A DNA stretch of 64,000 bases from Nostoc sp. FACHB-110 (lineage in GTDB: Bacteria; Cyanobacteriota; Cyanobacteriia; Cyanobacteriales; Nostocaceae). This document shows positions 59,631-64,000 of this stretch, in pieces (position 1 is the first letter of the stretch; every line of letters begins with the position of its first letter). Both the position numbers and the translations under genes were made by a program. The stretch covers positions 62,001 to 126,000 of the forward strand of contig NZ_JACJRU010000004.1 of assembly GCF_014697425.1 (NCBI RefSeq). Direction: 5' to 3'. The notes beneath the pieces were generated by a model. The model was not told the origin of the DNA, did no database searches, and worked only from the letters and a program-made list of their open reading frames with translations.

Positions 59631-61217
59631 ATGGATGCAAAGGCACTTTGGCAACGATACCAAGATTGGTTATATTTCCACGAGGGATTAGGACTTTACT
59701 TAGATGTAAGTCGGATGCGCTTTGATGATGCCTTCGTGGAGACGTTGCAGCCGAAGTTTGACAAAGCGTTTGCGGATATGGCGGAATTGGAGAAGGGTGC
59801 GATCGCTAATCCCGACGAAAACCGCATGGTTGGACACTATTGGCTGCGAAACCCTGATTTAGCTCCCACTCCAGAACTGACACAAGAGATTGTCCAAACC
59901 CTGGAACAGATTGAAGCCTTTGCAGAAAAAGTCCAAACAGGTGCAATTCATCCTCCCCGAGCCAATCGCTTCACCGATATCATCTCTATTGGTATTGGTG
60001 GTTCTGCCCTTGGCCCTGAATTTGTCGCTGAAGCCCTGGCCCCTGACTTCCCTCCTCTCAAAATTCACTTTATTGACAATACCGATCCGGCTGGTATTGA
60101 CCGCATTCTTAATCACTTACGTAACAACCTTGCCAGCACTTTAGTTGTCGTCATCTCCAAATCTGGAGGTACACCAGAGCCTCGCAATGGCATGATTGAA
60201 GTCAAGAAAGCCTACGCCGGGCAAAATCTTGACTTTGCTCAATATGCTGTAGCAATTACCAGCACTGGTAGCAACTTGGATAAAGTCGCCCAATCAGAAG
60301 GTTGGTTAGCTAGATTTCCTATGTATGACTGGGTGGGAGGTCGTACCTCAGAAATGTCTGCTGTTGGTTTAGTACCTGCAGCATTGCAAGGCATTGATGT
60401 GCGTGCCATGCTAGAAGGCGCAAAAGAAATGGATGATGCCACCCGCATTGCCAATATCAAAAATAACCCTGCCGCATTGTTAGCCTTATCTTGGTACTAT
60501 GCTGGCAAAGGCAAGGGCGAAAAAGATATGGTTGTTCTGCCCTACAAAGACAGCTTGCTGTTATTCAGCCGCTATTTGCAACAGCTAGTTATGGAGTCTT
60601 TAGGTAAAGAACAAGACTTAGACGGCAATACAGTTTATCAAGGCATCGCTGTTTATGGCAACAAAGGTTCCACCGACCAACACGCCTATGTTCAACAGTT
60701 GCGTGAAGGTGTGCCGAACTTCTTTGCTACTCTCATCGAAGTTTTAGAAGACCGTCAAGGCCCATCTCCAGAAATCGATCCTGGTGTCACCTCTGGCGAT
60801 TATCTCTCTGGTTTTCTGCAAGGAACCCGCAAAGCACTGTATGAAAATCAGCGTGACTCAATTACAGTCACTATTCCGCAAGTTAATGCCCGTACTGTCG
60901 GCGCGTTAATTGCTTTGTATGAACGTACTGTTGGTTTTTATGCCAGTTTAGTTAACATTAACGCCTACCACCAACCAGGGGTAGAAGCTGGTAAAAAAGC
61001 TGCTGCTGCCATTCTAGATTTGCAAACTAAAGTAATTGGTGTTCTGCAAGCAGAAAAAACACCTCTTTCCTTAGAAGAAATCGCTAATAAAGCTGGTGCT
61101 GCTGAAGAAGTAGAGTCAATTTACAAGATTTTGCGTCACTTATCTGCCAATCAGCGGGGAGTGATATTGCAAGGTAATCTTGGTCAACCAAGCAGTTTAA
61201 AAGTTTCTCTTAGTTGA
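59631..61217 (+). CDS. pgi: glucose-6-phosphate isomerase
   Basis: A 528-residue phosphoglucose isomerase that interconverts glucose 6-phosphate and fructose 6-phosphate, so linking the Calvin cycle, glycogen and the oxidative pentose phosphate path. [33 protein letters not shown] (phosphate-binding loop), [30 protein letters not shown] and the C-terminal [15 protein letters not shown] with the conserved His/Lys are seen. A C-terminal helical addition ([24 protein letters not shown]) is typical of cyanobacterial Pgi. A strong terminator follows. Confidence 0.95.
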   Translation: MDAKALWQRYQDWLYFHEGLGLYLDVSRMRFDDAFVETLQPKFDKAFADMAELEKGAIANPDENRMVGHYWLRNPDLAPTPELTQEIVQTLEQIEAFAEKVQTGAIHPPRANRFTDIISIGIGGSALGPEFVAEALAPDFPPLKIHFIDNTDPAGIDRILNHLRNNLASTLVVVISKSGGTPEPRNGMIEVKKAYAGQNLDFAQYAVAITSTGSNLDKVAQSEGWLARFPMYDWVGGRTSEMSAVGLVPAALQGIDVRAMLEGAKEMDDATRIANIKNNPAALLALSWYYAGKGKGEKDMVVLPYKDSLLLFSRYLQQLVMESLGKEQDLDGNTVYQGIAVYGNKGSTDQHAYVQQLREGVPNFFATLIEVLEDRQGPSPEIDPGVTSGDYLSGFLQGTRKALYENQRDSITVTIPQVNARTVGALIALYERTVGFYASLVNINAYHQPGVEAGKKAAAAILDLQTKVIGVLQAEKTPLSLEEIANKAGAAEEVESIYKILRHLSANQRGVILQGNLGQPSSLKVSLS

Positions 61218-61250
61218 TTTCTTCTGAGTGTTTGTAATTGATCGCAACCA

Positions 61251-61290
61251 AAAATAAAGCATCCTGAAAATGGCAGGATGCTTTATTTTT
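61251..61290. terminator. strong bidirectional terminator
   Basis: AAAATAAAGCATCCTG (61251-61266) pairs with CAGGATGCTTTATTTT (61274-61289), flanked by T-runs. It separates pgi (+) from the Nif11-domain gene (-). Confidence 0.92.
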
Positions 61291-61335
61291 AATTAATAAA
61301 ACTTTTAATGCTGTCACCTGTCACCTATCACTGAT

Positions 61336-61992
61336 TTACACCACACTCATCAATCTTTGGTTGAAGTAGCTTTTAGGTAAAAAGCATTGATCGAGTAAAA
61401 ATGGATTGCGGATATTTTTGTTGGCTAAATTGCCTGTCTTATTCAAATGACAGAATGGTGGGACAATTCCCCAGTCTTCAGCCAACCAAATCCAATATCC
61501 TATTTCAATTCTGCCGTAATGGGATGCGGTGAGGATTTCTCCCACACTATTATTGATAGACACTAATTCTGGAGAAGATTTAACTTCAATCAGTAACCAA
61601 GCCAATTCATCTACAGTAAATTCATAGCCATAATCGGCAGCTATTTTAATAAACTGTTGTGGATTTTTAGATGCTAGTAATTTCTCTTTTAAATATGGTA
61701 TTTTTTGTGCCATATCAAACAAATCCCAAATCTGCTTTCTTGTGACAACAAACCATGCAAATGCTTCTGGGGTTAATTTGTAACCCCTGGCATTGGCTAA
61801 TTGAAAAAACGGTTCAATACTGTCTGTCTCTTCTAATTGTGCTTTGAGGAAAAAGTTCTGCTCTATTAGTGATAAAAAATCAATAATTTTTTGCCATGTA
61901 TAATGGTCATATCTTTGGTTAAATTTAACTTTTTCTTGCCAATAGAAATACCTGTCTTCTTTTAAGAAGAAGTTCCAAAGTTGATAATACAT
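61336..61992 (-). CDS. protein with two tandem Nif11 domains
   Basis: A 218-residue protein. Two Nif11-like modules are visible: residues about 38-85 (IIDFLSLIEQNFFLKAQLEETDSIEPFFQLANARGYKLTPEAFAWFV) and about 91-140 (IWDLFDMAQKIPYLKEKLLASKNPQQFIKIAADYGYEFTVDELAWLL), each with the 'ANxxGYxxTxEE/AxAW' signature. Nif11 domains occur as stand-alone proteins near nitrogen-fixation genes and as leaders of RiPP precursors (nitrile-hydratase-leader family). Residues 150-218 are neither, with no Gly-Gly-type leader cleavage evident. No nif or modification genes are near. The C-terminus LDQCFLPKSYFNQRLMSVV is unusual. Function unknown. Confidence 0.7.
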   Translation of the reverse strand: MYYQLWNFFLKEDRYFYWQEKVKFNQRYDHYTWQKIIDFLSLIEQNFFLKAQLEETDSIEPFFQLANARGYKLTPEAFAWFVVTRKQIWDLFDMAQKIPYLKEKLLASKNPQQFIKIAADYGYEFTVDELAWLLIEVKSSPELVSINNSVGEILTASHYGRIEIGYWIWLAEDWGIVPPFCHLNKTGNLANKNIRNPFLLDQCFLPKSYFNQRLMSVV

Positions 61993-62491
61993 AAGTTATG
62001 GGTTTTTAATTTTAATATTTGTAAGGATGATCACTAGTTTAGTAAGTATAAATCGAGATCATCGACAGTACAGAAGAGACTAATTAGTGTAAATGAAGTT
62101 ACACAGTAATTAAGTATAAAATTTTTGTAAATTTTAGAACAAGTAAACTTTACCATTACTTAGCTTGTTAGCATTTTAGGCCAAGCGATCGCCCTAATTT
62201 CTGAATTAAAGTAACTTATCAGCAAAATACTGTAACTTCTGTATTTAAAACTTAGTAATTATCTTGACATATTTTTGTATATCAACATACAAGCAAAATA
62301 GCCGTATCTTTGCAGACTTACATCAATAGATACACAAAATATTCTTAACTCAGTTAACAGCATATTTCTAGAGAATGAATACTATTTCTCTCAAAGGCAA
62401 GATTAAATCTGGCAATGATTACTGCATGATTTTAATCATGAAAATTCCCAATAACACAGCATTTTTCAGATGCAAGGTGATGAGGAAATAA
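61993..62491. other. intergenic region with CATGAT-ATCATG inverted repeat
   Basis: About 500 AT-rich bases. A perfect hexamer inverted repeat CATGATTTTAATCATG (62425-62440) lies 51 bases upstream of the lipoprotein gene and could be an operator. A TTGACA box (about 62265) with ATACAA 17 bases on is a weak promoter candidate. No gene seen. Confidence 0.45.
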
Positions 62492-62986
62492 ATGAAAACC
62501 ATATATCAAAAGCATAAAAAAGCTCCATTATCTGTAGCTGTATTTCTTTCGGCTTTATTATCAATTCCTTTTTTAAGTAGCTGTGGCGATAACTCCCGCA
62601 CAGCATCACCTCCACCGCCTGTAGATGACACTGTTGGTAGAAATGTCAATTATCCCACTGCTACCAACCAACCCCAAGCGAAAAGAGGATTATCAACAGG
62701 GCAGAAAGTTGCAATTTTAGCTGGAGCGGCTGCTCTTTATTACCTCTATCAACAGCGAAAAAATGCCCAAGGAGCAGGGCCAAACGGTAAGTATTATCTA
62801 TCCAAAAATGGGCGGGTTTATTACCGCGATAGTCAAGGCCGCGCCCACTGGGTAACGCCACCCCAAGAAGGAATTCGAGTTCCCGAGTCGGAAGCACAGC
62901 AGTATCAAGACTTTCAAGGCTATAACGGGCGTTCTACAGGTCGTGATTTAACAGGTATCTCTCCCCAAGAAGCCCCAGCTTACTAG
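62492..62986 (+). CDS. lipoprotein
   Basis: A 164-residue protein with signal peptide and lipobox (FLSSC, lipidated Cys31). A Pro-rich linker, then a glycine/alanine hydrophobic helix (GQKVAILAGAAALYYLYQQRKN, about 67-90), and a Tyr/Gly-rich C-terminal part (GPNGKYYLSKNGRVYYRDSQGRAHWVTPPQEGIRVPESEAQQYQDFQGY), where YYRD and HWVTPP look structured. GAGG lies 6 bases upstream. A small acidic repeat protein follows after 31 bases on the same strand. No family recognised. Confidence 0.75.
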   Translation: MKTIYQKHKKAPLSVAVFLSALLSIPFLSSCGDNSRTASPPPPVDDTVGRNVNYPTATNQPQAKRGLSTGQKVAILAGAAALYYLYQQRKNAQGAGPNGKYYLSKNGRVYYRDSQGRAHWVTPPQEGIRVPESEAQQYQDFQGYNGRSTGRDLTGISPQEAPAY

Positions 62987-63016
62987 ATTTAACCCAAAAA
63001 TTTCCGGAGAAGAATT

Positions 63017-63268
63017 ATGGTAGACGGATTTTTTCAAAAAGCAAAAGAGTTTTTCACTGGTTCAAATAATGACGAGTTTGACCAAGATTTAGACCGCGAG
63101 GTAAGTCCAGCCAGCGAAGATCCCTACGGCGACCCCGCAGATCAATATTCCGGCGATGTTACCCCCGCTAGTCAAGACCCCTACGGCGACCCTGCTGATG
63201 AGTACAGCAACATAGCTTCCGCAGACCAAGATCCTTACGGCGATCCTGCTGATGAATATGGTCGTTAG
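63017..63268 (+). CDS. acidic DPYGDPADEY-repeat protein
   Basis: An 83-residue protein. Residues 1-25 are a basic/helical start (MVDGFFQKAKEFFTGSNNDE). The remainder contains three copies of a 10-residue unit (EDPYGDPADQY, QDPYGDPADEY, QDPYGDPADEY) separated by 8-9 residues (SGDVTPAS, SNIASAD). It is highly acidic and probably disordered, with calcium or protein binding as an open possibility. GGAGAAGAATT precedes the ATG. It lies 31 bases behind the lipoprotein gene and is probably in the same operon. Function unknown. Confidence 0.7.
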   Translation: MVDGFFQKAKEFFTGSNNDEFDQDLDREVSPASEDPYGDPADQYSGDVTPASQDPYGDPADEYSNIASADQDPYGDPADEYGR

Positions 63269-63503
63269 TAATAAATAATGTCGTGACGATAGATTAAACT
63301 GGTGTTGATTTAAGGTGGTGGTAATTTATATCACTGCCTTTTTTTTATTTTTATCGAACCACAGAGGCGCAGAGAAGCGAGTGCGATGGGCGGGTTCCCC
63401 AACTTGTAGCAACTGGCGCAACGCAGAGCTATTGGCTTAGGAATTAAGGAGCGATCGCAGCTATCTTTTTATAATAGGAAATGAATACATCTTCCTAATT
63501 AAC

Positions 63504-63821
63504 ATGGCTGAATCAACCGCAAAACAACCCGCACGCCGAGGCCGAATATTTCCAGAACGAACTTTATCACCGGAAGAACTTGCTAGACGCAAAGCTGAGG
63601 ATGAAGCATTTTATCAGCGTTGTCTTACAATATTTGAGCGCGTGCGTCCTGAGTTAATCAAGGAACATTATGGTTGGTATATTGCCATTGAGCCAAATAG
63701 TGGCGATTACTTTATTGATACTGAAAATATGCAAGCTCACAAAAAAGCATTAGAAAAATATCCAAATACTGACCATTGTGTTTTCTGTATGAATGAAACG
63801 GGAACTACAGGCACAATATGA
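63504..63821 (+). CDS. small hypothetical protein coupled to an aspartyl-protease-like gene
   Basis: A 105-residue protein. The N-terminus is basic and disordered (ESTAKQPARRGRIFPERTLSPEELARRKAEDEAFYQRC), then a compact alpha/beta part (IFERVRPELIKEHYGWYIAIEPNSGDYFIDTENMQAHKKALEKYPNTDHCVFCMNETG). The 'hyGWyiaIepnsGdYfID' wording is recurrent in cyanobacterial small proteins paired with retropepsin-like proteins. Its stop overlaps the next start by 4 bases (ATGA), so the two are translationally coupled. The pairing resembles a two-gene module; function unknown. Confidence 0.7.
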   Translation: MAESTAKQPARRGRIFPERTLSPEELARRKAEDEAFYQRCLTIFERVRPELIKEHYGWYIAIEPNSGDYFIDTENMQAHKKALEKYPNTDHCVFCMNETGTTGTI

Positions 63822-64000
63822 TTCACGGTAGCTTTGGAGAAAATGGGCAACTGTTTTTTGCAATTGAATTAATTACTGACTATGGATTAAACTTGCCTGT
63901 GGATAGTATGTTAGATACTGGCTTCACAGGCTTTTTAGCTATTAACCAACAAGATATAGAGAGTCTAGGTTGGTCTTATATTGGTAGAGACACTTTGCGA
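63818..64000 (+). CDS. retropepsin-like aspartyl protease (5' part)
   Basis: The first 61 residues of a protein cut by the window end: MIHGSFGENGQLFFAIELIT, then DYGLNLPVDSMLDTGFTGFL, AINQQDIESLGW. The motif DSMLDTGFTGFLAI is the catalytic D-T/S-G segment of retropepsin-like (clan AA) proteins. Cyanobacterial members of about 120 residues are common. It starts inside the last 4 bases of the upstream gene (ATGA). The remaining part is outside. Confidence 0.75.
   Translation, partial: MIHGSFGENGQLFFAIELITDYGLNLPVDSMLDTGFTGFLAINQQDIESLGWSYIGRDTLR

Noticed and set aside
1..64000. tRNA, rRNA, CRISPR array or intact IS element
   Set aside because: Scanned by eye for T-loop wording, regular spacers with direct repeats and complete transposase frames. 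None found; small tRNA genes could still be missed without a search program.

Overview
The window is a chromosomal segment of a filamentous, probably heterocyst-forming, cyanobacterium of the Nostoc/Anabaena group. The reasons are the very frequent HIP1-type palindrome GCGATCGC, the many 7-bp tandem repeats (TTCATAC, TTGACTA, CAGACTT and ATTCCCT types) between genes, and the gene content: zeta-carotene desaturase CrtQ, a PAM68 photosystem assembly factor next to rpsO, a Calvin-cycle GlpX-type FBPase/SBPase, a Nif11-domain protein, an Anabaena-type calcium-dependent protease PrcA, and several small conserved cyanobacterial families (DUF6930, DUF6761, DUF4079, DUF1517). No rRNA, tRNA, CRISPR array or intact insertion sequence was seen.

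Layout. 0-3.6 kb: ribosome rescue factor ArfB, a two-hairpin small RNA candidate, a patch of palindromic repeats, then crtQ with an SRPBCC gene. 3.6-5.7 kb: a nearly gene-free AT-rich stretch with one small ribbon-helix-helix gene. 5.7-20.5 kb: mostly single genes, including an IscA/SufA carrier, a SulA-like SDR, an isopentenyl-phosphate-kinase-like enzyme, TPR proteins, an apparently foreign alpha/beta hydrolase, a LURP-one-like protein, a methyltransferase, a cell-wall amidase and a GT1 glycosyltransferase.

20.8-32.4 kb is a cobalamin (B12) island with two cobalamin riboswitches. The first precedes a DUF1636 [2Fe-2S] protein and cobK. The second precedes cobG-cobH-cobI. cobL (CbiE-CbiT fusion) and a CbiG-CobJ fusion complete the set. 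The island combines the oxygen-dependent enzyme CobG with a CbiG domain from the oxygen-independent route, and it is interrupted by nuclease-like accessory genes (two Uma2, one Rpn) and a FitAB-like toxin-antitoxin pair.

32.4-34 kb holds two very small genes (a Gly/Ala-rich membrane peptide and a zinc-ribbon protein) and a 265-bp palindromic element with perfect 14-bp ends. 34-45 kb: tyrA and aroF (aromatic amino acids), a pentapeptide-repeat protein, DUF1517, a Ser/Gly-rich lipoprotein-like protein, PAM68-rpsO, a transposase remnant, DUF4079, an ABC ATPase, an atypical response regulator and DUF6761. 45-53.6 kb: the bolA-grxD pair, prcA, plsC-tadA-grxC, glpX and hemA. 53.7-59.5 kb: a seven-fold FG-GAP repeat protein, a MITE-like element, an excisionase-like and an ArsR/DUF2087 regulator, livM-livG amino-acid transport genes, and a RelE-like toxin whose possible antitoxin is separated from it by tandem repeats. 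59.6-64 kb: pgi, a tandem-Nif11 protein, a lipoprotein followed by a protein with DPYGDPADEY repeats, and the start of an aspartyl-protease-like gene that overlaps its upstream partner by 4 nt.

I found no single clearly new multi-gene system. The best leads are the small RNA candidate near 1 kb, the non-ATG start and hidden ribosome-binding site of cobG, the small-gene pair near 33 kb, the tandem Nif11 protein, and the families of short inverted-repeat elements.
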